Assembly (NCBI GenBank): GCA_029858145.1
Contig: JAOUFP010000007.1
Location: forward strand, 1-17,743
Length of the DNA: 17,743 nt
DNA from: Nitrospirota bacterium
GTDB lineage: Bacteria; Nitrospirota; Thermodesulfovibrionia; Thermodesulfovibrionales; UBA6898
Direction of reading: 5' to 3'
In this document: piece by piece, positions 5,798-14,033 of the stretch
Layout: each line of letters starts with the position of its first letter
How positions within the stretch are numbered: position 1 is the stretch's first letter
Notes under the pieces: model-generated
Databases searched by the model: none
Told to the model about the DNA's origin: nothing
Seen by the model: the letters and a program-made list of their open reading frames with translations, nothing else
Program-made: the position numbers and the translations under genes

Positions 5798-7750
5798 ATG
5801 TCGACAATAAAATATACGGACATGACAAGAGAGCAACTGCTCGGTGAGCTGAAGAAAATGGAGCAGCGGCTTACGGAACTTGAAGCTCCCGAAAGAAACT
5901 ACCGGGAGATGCTGGAAGCGCTCGGCGTAGCGATAAGCATTCAGGATACAGGCTTTAAAATTCTGTATCAGAATCAGGCTCATAGAGGCATCATGGGAAA
6001 CCATGCCGGCGGGTTCTGCTACAGAGCGTATGAGCATAGTGAAGCCGTATGCGAAGACTGTCCTGTTGCGATGACCTTTCAGGACGGCATAAGTCATGCC
6101 ACGAAAAAAAAATCAACAGACGCAAACGGAAAGACTATTCATGTCGAGATTAGCTCTTTCCCTCTCAGGGACGAGACTGGAAAAATAATCGCGGTCATTG
6201 AAACCGTCAGAGACATTACCAGACGAATAGCGGCGCAGGAAGCACTGCGTCTGGCAGAAGCCAAATTAAGGAGTCTCATCGAGCAATCCCTTGTCGGAAT
6301 ATATATTTTCCAGGACAACCGTCTGCCCTATGTAAACCCGAAGGCTGCCGATATTTTCGGGTACACTCCTGACGAGATTATTTCCACCATTGCAGTGGGC
6401 GACATTGTCTTCGAGGAAGATAAGGAACTCGTGGATGAAAATATCCGCAAGCTTATTCAGGACGAAATCAAAACTGCCCAACTAACCTTCAGGGCAAAAA
6501 GAAAAGACGGGGCAGTCATTGATATCGAGGTCCAGGGGACGAGAACAGTATATGATGGAAAGCCCGCAATAATAGGAGCGTTCCTTGACATAACCGGACG
6601 CAAAAAAATGGAAACTGAGCTCATCAAGATCCGGAAACTTGAATCTCTCAGTGACTTTGCCTCCGGGATCGCCCACGAATACAACAACCTTTTGACCGCG
6701 ATCATCGGGAACCTCTCGCTTGCAAAAATGTATGCAAAACCGGGATATGAAGTATATGACGTCCTGACAGAAGCCGAGAAAGCTTCTATCAGGGCAAAGG
6801 ACCTGACCTTGCAGTTGCTCACGTTTGCTGAAGGCAGAAGACCCGTGAAGAAAACCGTTTACCTGCAGAAATCTCTTCAAAATTGGATCGAAAGCGGTCT
6901 CAGCGAATCCCGTATAACACCGGAACTTGCGATACAGGAAAACCTCTGGCCTGTCGAGGCAGATGAAGCGCAGATTCACCGGGCACTCGCCAACATTCTC
7001 TCGCATGCGCGGCAGTCGATGCCCGGAGGGGGATTTATCAGTGTACGGACAGAAAACGTGGACATCGAAGCTTCATCCGGATTGCCGCTGAAAAAAGGAT
7101 TCTATATACTGATCTCAATTGAAGATCACGGAGTCGGTATCCCTGAAAAGTATCTGCAGAAAATATTTGATCCTTTTTCTTCAGTCGCGCAAAAAAGCAG
7201 CGGGCTTGGTCTGGCGAGTTCCTATTCCATTATCAAAATGCACGAAGGGCATATTACCGTAGATTCGAAGCTTGGCGTCGGAACAAAATTTCATATCTAT
7301 CTCCCGGCATTTCAGGGCAGCGTCTCGCCTTCCGAAGAAACGATGAAATTATACGCCGCCGGCAGAGGGACTGTTCTTGTAATGGATGATGAAGAAATCG
7401 TCAGGCTCGTCGTCAGCAAGCTGCTGGAACAGTGCGGCTACGATACTGTACTTGTTCGGAATGGAGAAGAAATGCTCAGGAAATATAAAGAGGCACTTGA
7501 ATCAGGGAGACCTTTTGACGCGGTTATCCTGGATCTGGTAATCGAGGGCGGGATGGGAGGACAGGAGGCAATCGGGCACCTTCTTGAGATAGACCCGCAT
7601 GCAAAGGCGCTTATATCGAGCGGTTATTCAAATGCGCCGGAAATGTCGCGTTATATGGAATTTGGCTTCAAGGGTTTTCTGGCAAAACCCTACAGGCTTG
7701 AAGAACTCGGAAAAGTCTTGCATGAAGTGATTATTGGAAAGGAAGAATAA
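5798..7750 (+). CDS. PAS-PAS hybrid sensor histidine kinase with C-terminal receiver
   Basis: A 650-residue protein with no membrane segment, so probably a cytoplasmic sensor. Order: short coiled coil (about 10-33), PAS1 (about 36-140) with Cys74, Cys85 and Cys88, PAS2 (about 156-270), HisKA with phospho-accepting His293 in GIAHEYNNLLTAIIGN, HATPase (about 385-503), and receiver (about 525-648) with Asp530/Asp531, phospho-Asp579, Ser608 and Lys630. The G1 box (DHGVGIP), F box (IFDPFSS) and G2 box (SSGLGLASS) look normal. The N box does not: NILSHARQSMP has His403 where the second, Mg-ATP-binding Asn is expected. The cysteine pattern of PAS1 is shared by PAS domains of many anaerobes and may bind metal or respond to redox state. 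No partner regulator is adjacent; the EPS operon begins 438 bases downstream. Confidence 0.92.
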   Translation: MSTIKYTDMTREQLLGELKKMEQRLTELEAPERNYREMLEALGVAISIQDTGFKILYQNQAHRGIMGNHAGGFCYRAYEHSEAVCEDCPVAMTFQDGISHATKKKSTDANGKTIHVEISSFPLRDETGKIIAVIETVRDITRRIAAQEALRLAEAKLRSLIEQSLVGIYIFQDNRLPYVNPKAADIFGYTPDEIISTIAVGDIVFEEDKELVDENIRKLIQDEIKTAQLTFRAKRKDGAVIDIEVQGTRTVYDGKPAIIGAFLDITGRKKMETELIKIRKLESLSDFASGIAHEYNNLLTAIIGNLSLAKMYAKPGYEVYDVLTEAEKASIRAKDLTLQLLTFAEGRRPVKKTVYLQKSLQNWIESGLSESRITPELAIQENLWPVEADEAQIHRALANILSHARQSMPGGGFISVRTENVDIEASSGLPLKKGFYILISIEDHGVGIPEKYLQKIFDPFSSVAQKSSGLGLASSYSIIKMHEGHITVDSKLGVGTKFHIYLPAFQGSVSPSEETMKLYAAGRGTVLVMDDEEIVRLVVSKLLEQCGYDTVLVRNGEEMLRKYKEALESGRPFDAVILDLVIEGGMGGQEAIGHLLEIDPHAKALISSGYSNAPEMSRYMEFGFKGFLAKPYRLEELGKVLHEVIIGKEE

Positions 7751-8188
7751 GTTCTGCATCCCTTCCGATGAGTCACGGCAATGCCCGCCGTCATCCGAAA
7801 AATAGCCTGTGCGTGCGATCCCTGCCGGGAGAGGCGTAACTGTCAGACACGCGCTCCCTCAACACAAAGAACAGATCAGCCGGATGGCTTTGCGCATTTT
7901 TTTTAATTATTAATCTGTCAGAAAATAAAATAAGCATCCGCTGTTTTCCCGCTTTTTGCGATACCTCTTGTCAAAAAAAAGCGCACCTCTGACAATAAAT
8001 GGCAGTCTTTCTCATATAGCCGGCATATTTCGCCCTCTATCCGACAAAAAAAATCGGCATGAATTATGCTCATTTATGTTAATATTGTTTGACTCAAAGT
8101 GCCTTTTGGAATGCCATATAACCCGGCAATGCAATAAGTTGGAAGCGTAACAAAATTGAATGCATAAAACCGGAGGTGCGACCCTGTA
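7751..8188. other. Long leader/intergenic region ahead of the exopolysaccharide operon
   Basis: 438 bases with no supported gene. It contains a hairpin just after the kinase stop (ACGGC/GCCGT plus GATG/CATC arms, near 7768-7797, no T tract). A short AGCC/GGCT hairpin is followed by a run of eight T near 7877-7902, a weak terminator candidate for the kinase. There are also four TGTCA half-sites, and AT-rich DNA up to the operon. A sigma-70 promoter is not obvious: TTGACT near 8090 has no -10 box at normal spacing, although TATAAC follows at 22 bases. A distant promoter or an alternative sigma factor is possible. Confidence 0.4.
7840..7995. promoter_or_regulatory. Cluster of TGTCA half-sites (possible operators)
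   Basis: The 8-mer CTGTCAGA occurs at 7840-7847 and 7915-7922. TTGTCA (7968-7973) and TGACAA (7990-7995) then form a perfect inverted pair 16 bases apart. Short motifs like these can arise by chance, so binding of a regulator is only suggested. Confidence 0.25.
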
Positions 8189-9439
8189 ATGAACATAGAT
8201 CTTAGGCTGCTCTTAATCGTCATAATTCTCTCGATCCTCTTATTACTCTATTTTTTGATCTCTCTTGCTGTATTTCGGAGGGTATCCCATGCCAGGAAAT
8301 ATAAAGAACTGGATAAACAGAAAGACATCTATAATGGCAAAATATCAGGCGCGCTCCGCTCAGGACAGATTTTACAGGGAATTGCAGAATTTTCTGCACC
8401 TCCGGGATCAGTTAAATGGCAGGCCATTGAAGCTATATTGCTTAATCTGATACAAGAAAAAGAATACAAAGACGATGTTAAAAAATTATTTGGGAGACTC
8501 GGGTATGTCTCATTCTATGAAAAGCAGCTCAGGAGAAATATTATAGTCAGATCATCTGCAATCGACAAACTCGGCAAGATGTTAAGTGACGCCTCTGTTG
8601 CCAGGATTGCAGAACACCTCAAAGACAACAATCCCGAGGTTATAGCCGTGAGTATCAGGGCCCTCAGCAGGATAGGCAACCTTAAAGGGTTAAAAAGCAT
8701 TCTCGAACTGCTGCCACATCTTGTCGAAAATGAACTGGTGGCCAGAAAAACCATCGAGACCTTCCTGGTAAATTTTGGCAGGGATGCAGCGCCGCTGTAC
8801 CTGGAATGCGGAAGAAAGAGCGCCAATCCCAGAATTATCGCGTATATCCTGGAGATACTCTCCAACCTTGATGACAAGAGGGCGCTTCCGTTTGCCGGAG
8901 AAAATTTAAAAAGCACCGAACCGGAAGTCAGGTCAAAGGCACTAAAGGCCATCGGGAAGCTTGCTTCCGGCTCAAAGGATTTTGACGGGAATCTTCTGAT
9001 GCCGTTGCTTGAGGACCCTGTGTGGTTCGTAAGACTTCAGGCGGCAAAAGTTCTCGGGAAACTGCTGTATGAAAAAAGCATTGATACCCTTGCGGGCCTT
9101 CTATTAGATGATAAATGGCAGGTGAGAAATGCTGCGGCAACCGCCCTGACAAAGTTCGGAGATATTTCACTGGATATTTTTCTCAAGGCTCTGCGGTATA
9201 ACGATCAATACGCGAGAGAAAGCATATGCGAAGAACTGGAAAGGACGAATTACGTTTACCGGTTGATCGAAAACCTTGCCAGCGATAACCGGGAGATCTA
9301 TTCCAAATCCAGAGAAATATTGAATATCATGCACTCCATGAACTTTGTCACTCCGATGGCCGAGTATTTGCGGGAGGGCAGCAGTGACAAGATCATTAAC
9401 GATCTTGGTCTGATTCTTGGTGAGAGGGCAAAGACATGA
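8189..9439 (+). CDS. Membrane-anchored HEAT-repeat protein of the exopolysaccharide operon
   Basis: A 416-residue protein with one N-terminal membrane helix (about 7-29) followed by basic residues, so the rest should face the cytoplasm. From about residue 115 onward it is built of HEAT-like helical pairs, for example NNPEVIAVSIRALSRIG, TEPEVRSKALKAIGKL, DPVWFVRLQAAKVLGKL and DKWQVRNAAATALTKFG. HEAT arrays are protein-binding scaffolds; no catalytic motif is seen. It overlaps the synthase gene by four bases (ATGA), so the products are probably made in a fixed ratio. I infer that it is an accessory or regulatory subunit of the glycosyltransferase, perhaps in the place held by PgaD or a PilZ-type subunit elsewhere. 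The ATG at 8189 follows GGAGG at a rather long 12-base spacing; no other start fits the membrane helix. Confidence 0.85.
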   Translation: MNIDLRLLLIVIILSILLLLYFLISLAVFRRVSHARKYKELDKQKDIYNGKISGALRSGQILQGIAEFSAPPGSVKWQAIEAILLNLIQEKEYKDDVKKLFGRLGYVSFYEKQLRRNIIVRSSAIDKLGKMLSDASVARIAEHLKDNNPEVIAVSIRALSRIGNLKGLKSILELLPHLVENELVARKTIETFLVNFGRDAAPLYLECGRKSANPRIIAYILEILSNLDDKRALPFAGENLKSTEPEVRSKALKAIGKLASGSKDFDGNLLMPLLEDPVWFVRLQAAKVLGKLLYEKSIDTLAGLLLDDKWQVRNAAATALTKFGDISLDIFLKALRYNDQYARESICEELERTNYVYRLIENLASDNREIYSKSREILNIMHSMNFVTPMAEYLREGSSDKIINDLGLILGERAKT

Positions 9440-10851
9440 AATCATTTTTGATCGCTTTTCTTCTCGGGTTTGATTATTTTGTCGGCTTTTATTATGGCTT
9501 TGTTAACTTTTTCTATTCAATACTTTTGAGCATTTCCTTTTTTGTGGTACTAAGGCATATCAAACGTATAAGGTATTCGCCTATAAAAGATTTCAGCATG
9601 TCCCCTGAAACGCCTCCGGTCTCTGTTCTCATCCCGATATACAATGAATCAAATATTATTATCAGAACGCTTAAATCCGCCCTTGCACTGGACTACCCCT
9701 TCTTCGACATTATTGTTATCAATGACGGCTCTACCGATAATACATTGGATACTCTTATAAAAACGTACAAGTTGAAAAAAATAGATCTTGTCTACAGAAG
9801 CATAATCAAAACTGCACGCATAAGAGGGGTTTATTACAGTGCCGACACGGCGAATTTGCTGGTCATCGACAAAGAAAGAAGCGGCAAGGCCGATTCTTTA
9901 AACTGCGCCATCAACGCATGCAGAAACCCCTATTTCTGCTCGGTGGACGCGGACTCCGTGCTTGAAAAAGATTCCCTCCTGAGGCTCATTGCACCTGTAA
10001 TGGAAAGTGCCGTCCCGGTTGTAGCAAGTGGCGGCGTCGTGAGAATACAGAATGGAACCGAGGTAAAAAACGGCATGATAGAAATCAATCTGCCCAAAAA
10101 CAATCTGGCGGTTTTTCAGATAGTAGAGTACCTGAGGGCATTCCTGTTTGGAAGAGTCGGCTGGGATTCCATAAATGCAATACTGATCCTTTCCGGAACA
10201 TTTTCATTATTTAACAAGGCGGCGGTGCTGGAAATCGGGGGGTATAAAACAAACCATGTTTCCGAGGATATGGAGATAATCATGAATCTTCATAAACATC
10301 ACATTGAACATAAGAAGCCCTACAGGATCAAGTTTATTTCCGACCCCATTTGCTGGACAGAGGTGCCCGAAACCTTCAAAATGCTCGGAAGACAGAGAAG
10401 GCGCTGGCATCTTGGCCTGATACAAAGTATTTTCCAGCACAAAAAGATGATGTTTAATCCACGATACGGCGGCCTCGGGATGTTCGTATACCCCTACTAT
10501 GTATTTATTGAAATGTTTGGTCCGCTCATAGAAGTCTTCGGATACGTGGTCGTAATCTCAACCTATTTCCTGGGATTGCTGGATAAGGAATTTCTGCTGC
10601 TGTTTTTGACCCTTGCAGTTTTTTACGGAATATTTCTTTCGACAGTTGGTGTATTTTTAGAAGAATTGACATACAGACGATATCCGAAGTGGAGCCATCT
10701 CTTAAAATTACTGACATACGGCATTTTCGAAAATTTCGGTTATCGGCAGCTAAATTCTTTCTGGAGGGTCCAGGCATTCTTTCAATACCTTTTCGGCAAA
10801 AGAAAATGGGAGCATATTGAACAAAAGGGCATTAAGAACAAGAAAGGTTGA
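9436..10851 (+). CDS. Processive family 2 glycosyltransferase (PgaC/IcaA/BcsA-like polysaccharide synthase)
   Basis: A 471-residue inner-membrane GT-A enzyme. It has one or two N-terminal membrane segments (about 5-38), then the catalytic domain: PVSVLIPIYNE (61-71), NDGSTD with Asp97, KADSLN (151-156), the metal-binding DAD (171-173), the catalytic-base SED (277-279) and QRRRW (320-324), which marks processive synthases. Further membrane segments (about 348-410) follow, and a tail containing GYRQLNSFWRV. Enzymes of this group polymerise UDP-sugars and extrude the chain through their own channel. No PilZ domain is fused, unlike BcsA. With a neighbouring PgaB-like deacetylase, an N-acetylhexosamine polymer such as poly-GlcNAc is the most likely product, but the sugar cannot be read from sequence. 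The start overlaps the previous stop (ATGA). Confidence 0.92.
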   Translation: MKSFLIAFLLGFDYFVGFYYGFVNFFYSILLSISFFVVLRHIKRIRYSPIKDFSMSPETPPVSVLIPIYNESNIIIRTLKSALALDYPFFDIIVINDGSTDNTLDTLIKTYKLKKIDLVYRSIIKTARIRGVYYSADTANLLVIDKERSGKADSLNCAINACRNPYFCSVDADSVLEKDSLLRLIAPVMESAVPVVASGGVVRIQNGTEVKNGMIEINLPKNNLAVFQIVEYLRAFLFGRVGWDSINAILILSGTFSLFNKAAVLEIGGYKTNHVSEDMEIIMNLHKHHIEHKKPYRIKFISDPICWTEVPETFKMLGRQRRRWHLGLIQSIFQHKKMMFNPRYGGLGMFVYPYYVFIEMFGPLIEVFGYVVVISTYFLGLLDKEFLLLFLTLAVFYGIFLSTVGVFLEELTYRRYPKWSHLLKLLTYGIFENFGYRQLNSFWRVQAFFQYLFGKRKWEHIEQKGIKNKKG

Positions 10852-10861
10852 GCTGTAAATC

Positions 10862-13261
10862 ATGGATTATCAGAAGCTTGGATTTCTTGCCATCGACAAT
10901 AGGGACTTCCAGGAGGCTGCCAATATTTTCGGAAGGGCTCTTGAAAAGGAAAAGAGTTCAGAGAGTTTCGCTGGTTTGGGGATAGCCAATTACCATCTCG
11001 ATGATCTTGCAACCGCAAGGTGGGCATTTTACAAGGCTCTGGACATTGAACCCGGACATGGGAAGCCGGCTGAATATATCGCCTTAATCGAAAAAAACAA
11101 GGCTGAAAAACCCGGCCCTGCTAAACAATCTTTCTTCAGAGTGTCTGATAATTATCTCGAGGTTTACGACCAAAAGTGGAGAAAAGTTTTTATCAAAGGC
11201 ATAAATATTGGTCTGGGGATTCCCGGTTATTTCCCCGGGGAGTATCCGATAAAGAAGGGGACTTATCTAAAGTTGTTTGAACTGACCACTCAACTCGGAT
11301 TTAATTCAATCCGAACATATACAGTGCATCCCCCGTCTTTTTTCAAGGCATTATATGAGTTTAACCGTTCAGGCACGAGGCTATACCTCTTTCAGGGCAT
11401 CTGGACCGAATTGCCGGAAGACAACGACTTCAAGGGGGAAAGGTATGCCTCATACGTACAAGAAAACATCAAAACTGCGGTTGATTGCGTCTATGGCAAT
11501 ACCGTGCTCCCTGAAAGACCGGGGTACCCGCACGGCAGTTATGACTATGATACGTCTCCGTACACCTTTGCTTTTGTCTTTGGAAGGGAATGGGAGAGTT
11601 GTTCGGTTAAAAAATTTAATGAGTCTCACCGGGAGACGTTCCGGCAATACAACGGAAATTTTCTGACTATTGACAACGGAACCCCTTTTGAAGCCTGGAT
11701 CACGGAGATGTGTGACTTTCTCCAGGAATATGAGCACAAAAAATATGCGGTCTCACGGCCTGTTTCCGCGATCAACTGGCCTACGCTGGATCCTCTGCGG
11801 CATCCCTCGGAATCTGATTATGAAGATGAATTGTTACTGCAGGGGATAAAAGTCAGGAGTGATATATGCAATGAAAGCGAAGACAGAGAATCCCTTGATG
11901 TCAAAAAAATTCATTCGAAAAACGGCGCGGGGTTTTTCTCCACTTATCATGTTTACCCGTATTATCCCGATTTTATGAATAATGATTATCTTGATGAAAA
12001 AAACACCTACCGCGCGTATCTCAACGCATTAAAAGAACATCATGCAGGTCAGCCTGTCCTTGTGGCAGAGTTTGGCGTCCCCAGCAGCAGAGAGGTAACC
12101 CATTGGCATCGTGACGGTTGGAACCACGGGGGCCATAGCGAGACCAGTCAGGGGGAAATCAACGGGATCCTTATGCAATCGATAAGCGATGCCGGACTTG
12201 CGGGAGGCATGCTCTTCAGCTTGTTCGACGAGTGGTTTAAAAGAAACTGGATGTTCCTGCCGTATGAGATTCCGGCTGAAAGAAACCCGGTCTGGTTTAA
12301 CTTTCAGGATGCTGAGCAGAATTACGGATTGCTGGCCCTCTATCCGGGATATCCGCAAAAAAAAGTTGCCCTCCGGAATGATAAAGGTGAATGGGAAAAT
12401 GCCACCGCCCTTTACGCAAAAAGCAGGGGTTCTGCGGTTTTCCAGTTTTATGACGGCTATGATAAGACACGAGAACTCACCAGGCTGGCGGCACAACACG
12501 ATGAAGGATTCCTTTATCTGTTGCTCGAAACAAAAGCCGAGGTGGATTTCAACAATGCTCATTATTTCATTGGTCTGGACACCTCTTCTTCAGGAACAGG
12601 TGAATATCTCTTTCCAATGAACACCAAACTCTTGTCCCCCATCGGATTAACGTTTCTGATACATCTAGCAGGAAAAGACAAAAGCAGAATTCTAACATGT
12701 CAATCCTATGATAAATACCTGAATGTCCAGAAAAAGGAAATAAAACCCGTGATATCCGATCAGGCTGAATGGGTAATAATGCAGAACAAGTCAAATAATC
12801 GCAGAATCAGTAAAGACGGAACAAGATTTTTTCCGCCCCGTGTATTTTCAATGAGCAATTTGCGATTTGGAAGTCTCGACAATAAAAACCCGGATCATAC
12901 TTCGCTCGCAGATTTCTTTTTCTCGGGAAACAGCATTGAAATGCGCATTCCCTGGGGGTTGATAAATTTCACCGACCCGAGTTCAAAAACGGTTTTATGG
13001 ATGGATAAAGCCGGCAGGACAAGACGAACTGAAGGGGTAAGGGTTTTAGCGGTTTCATACAAGCCCGAAGAAGGCCGACTATACGCCAAAAGCACGGGAC
13101 TGAAAAATAACATCACGGACTGCCTTCCGGAAAGACTACACCCGGAGAATATAAAAACTTATTCATGGCCTGATTGGGAAGTGCCGATTTATCATACATA
13201 TTTAAAGGAGAGTTGCTCTCTTTTTAAAAATATCCTTTCCCGAATCCCTGAGGAGAGATGA
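10862..13261 (+). CDS. TPR-glycoside hydrolase fusion (clan GH-A-like) with C-terminal beta domain
   Basis: A 799-residue protein in three parts. Residues 1-78 are about two TPR units (DFQEAANIFGRALEKE, YHLDDLATARWAFYKALDIE). Residues about 95-500 resemble a TIM-barrel hydrolase of the GH2/GH5-like clan: KVFIKGINIGLG (strand 1), NSIRTYTVHPPSFF (strand 2), LYLFQGIW (strand 3), FVFGREWES with acid/base candidates Glu243 or Glu245, and PVLVAEFGVPSS with nucleophile candidate Glu403, then GGMLFSLFDEW. Residues about 515-780 form a beta-rich region resembling a carbohydrate-binding module. It probably cleaves or edits the operon's polymer, as the hydrolase part of PgaB does. There is no signal peptide, and an in-frame TAA two codons upstream rules out a longer start. 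The gap to the synthase gene is 10 bases; its Shine-Dalgarno is weak. Confidence 0.82.
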   Translation: MDYQKLGFLAIDNRDFQEAANIFGRALEKEKSSESFAGLGIANYHLDDLATARWAFYKALDIEPGHGKPAEYIALIEKNKAEKPGPAKQSFFRVSDNYLEVYDQKWRKVFIKGINIGLGIPGYFPGEYPIKKGTYLKLFELTTQLGFNSIRTYTVHPPSFFKALYEFNRSGTRLYLFQGIWTELPEDNDFKGERYASYVQENIKTAVDCVYGNTVLPERPGYPHGSYDYDTSPYTFAFVFGREWESCSVKKFNESHRETFRQYNGNFLTIDNGTPFEAWITEMCDFLQEYEHKKYAVSRPVSAINWPTLDPLRHPSESDYEDELLLQGIKVRSDICNESEDRESLDVKKIHSKNGAGFFSTYHVYPYYPDFMNNDYLDEKNTYRAYLNALKEHHAGQPVLVAEFGVPSSREVTHWHRDGWNHGGHSETSQGEINGILMQSISDAGLAGGMLFSLFDEWFKRNWMFLPYEIPAERNPVWFNFQDAEQNYGLLALYPGYPQKKVALRNDKGEWENATALYAKSRGSAVFQFYDGYDKTRELTRLAAQHDEGFLYLLLETKAEVDFNNAHYFIGLDTSSSGTGEYLFPMNTKLLSPIGLTFLIHLAGKDKSRILTCQSYDKYLNVQKKEIKPVISDQAEWVIMQNKSNNRRISKDGTRFFPPRVFSMSNLRFGSLDNKNPDHTSLADFFFSGNSIEMRIPWGLINFTDPSSKTVLWMDKAGRTRRTEGVRVLAVSYKPEEGRLYAKSTGLKNNITDCLPERLHPENIKTYSWPDWEVPIYHTYLKESCSLFKNILSRIPEER

Positions 13262-13262
13262 G

Positions 13263-14033
13263 ATGCACATAACACGAAGGGATTTTTTAAAATTTTCCGG
13301 TGCCGGGATTGCTTTTCTCAGCCTGCCGCAGAATTTATGGGCAAAGACAACGTCAATTCCTGTCCTCATGTATCATGACATTTCTTCTCAGTTCGTTGAC
13401 GACTATACCGTTTCTCCCTCTTTGTTTTCGGCTCAAATGGAATGGCTCCATTCAATGGGATACCATACTCTCTTTTTCAGTGAAGCGGAATCGTTTATTG
13501 AAAAAAACAATGACAGGGCTGTGATTATAACATTCGACGACGGGTATGCATCCATCCTGGACTATGCCTTCCCGCTTCTGAAAGAATACGGGTTTAAAGC
13601 AACTGTCAATATTATAGGGAAACATACAGGGGCCTTCATAAAGTTGGGCGGCAACAGACCCCTCCTCAGTTGGGATGAATACAGATATCTTGGTGATAGC
13701 GGGCTCATAGATCTGGGGTGTCATACCCACAACCTCCATTCGAGGCGCCTCGCAGCCGATTTTTCCGAAAGTCTCCTGGAAGAGGATCTTAAGGGTTTTC
13801 AGGAGATATTGAAACAAGAAACGGGGAAACGCACTGAAATTCTCGCATGGCCATACGGCATTTATACCGGGAAAAGCATCGCAATAGCGGAAAAGGCGGG
13901 ATTTCGATATATCCTGACTTCAAACGAAGGATATCTCCGGAAAGAAAGCAGCTTACTTGAAATTCCAAGATTAAATATAAACGACAAGCTTGACCTCATT
14001 TCATTCCAACAATATCTAGGAGAAAGTTCATGA
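13263..14033 (+). CDS. Tat-exported polysaccharide deacetylase (NodB fold, PgaB/IcaB-like)
   Basis: A 256-residue protein. The N-terminus TRRDFLKFSGAGIAFLSL is a twin-arginine signal, probably cleaved near residue 27. The carbohydrate esterase 4 motifs follow: PVLMYHDI (33-40), TFDDGY with Asp92 and Asp93, the metal-binding histidines His154 and His159 in HTHNLH, AWPYG (195-199) and LEIPRLNIND near the end. The H-x4-H spacing and the MYHDI block match PgaB/IcaB-type deacetylases rather than peptidoglycan deacetylases. It should remove acetyl groups from amino sugars of the secreted polymer in the periplasm, with a divalent metal. It lacks the C-terminal hydrolase domain of PgaB; the preceding gene may supply that activity. 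GAGGAG lies seven bases before the ATG, and the gap to the hydrolase gene is one base. Confidence 0.92.
   Translation: MHITRRDFLKFSGAGIAFLSLPQNLWAKTTSIPVLMYHDISSQFVDDYTVSPSLFSAQMEWLHSMGYHTLFFSEAESFIEKNNDRAVIITFDDGYASILDYAFPLLKEYGFKATVNIIGKHTGAFIKLGGNRPLLSWDEYRYLGDSGLIDLGCHTHNLHSRRLAADFSESLLEEDLKGFQEILKQETGKRTEILAWPYGIYTGKSIAIAEKAGFRYILTSNEGYLRKESSLLEIPRLNINDKLDLISFQQYLGESS

Noticed and set aside
7751..7830. Possible GEMM-type c-di-GMP riboswitch on the minus strand (ACGCACAGG near 7806-7818)
   Set aside because: Only the short ACGCACAGG string fits; the following conserved blocks and the second stem are absent, and no minus-strand gene lies downstream in range.
7956..8150. Plus-strand open frame in the kinase-operon spacer
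   Set aside because: No start signal, no recognisable domain and no neighbour linkage; the DNA is AT-rich spacer.
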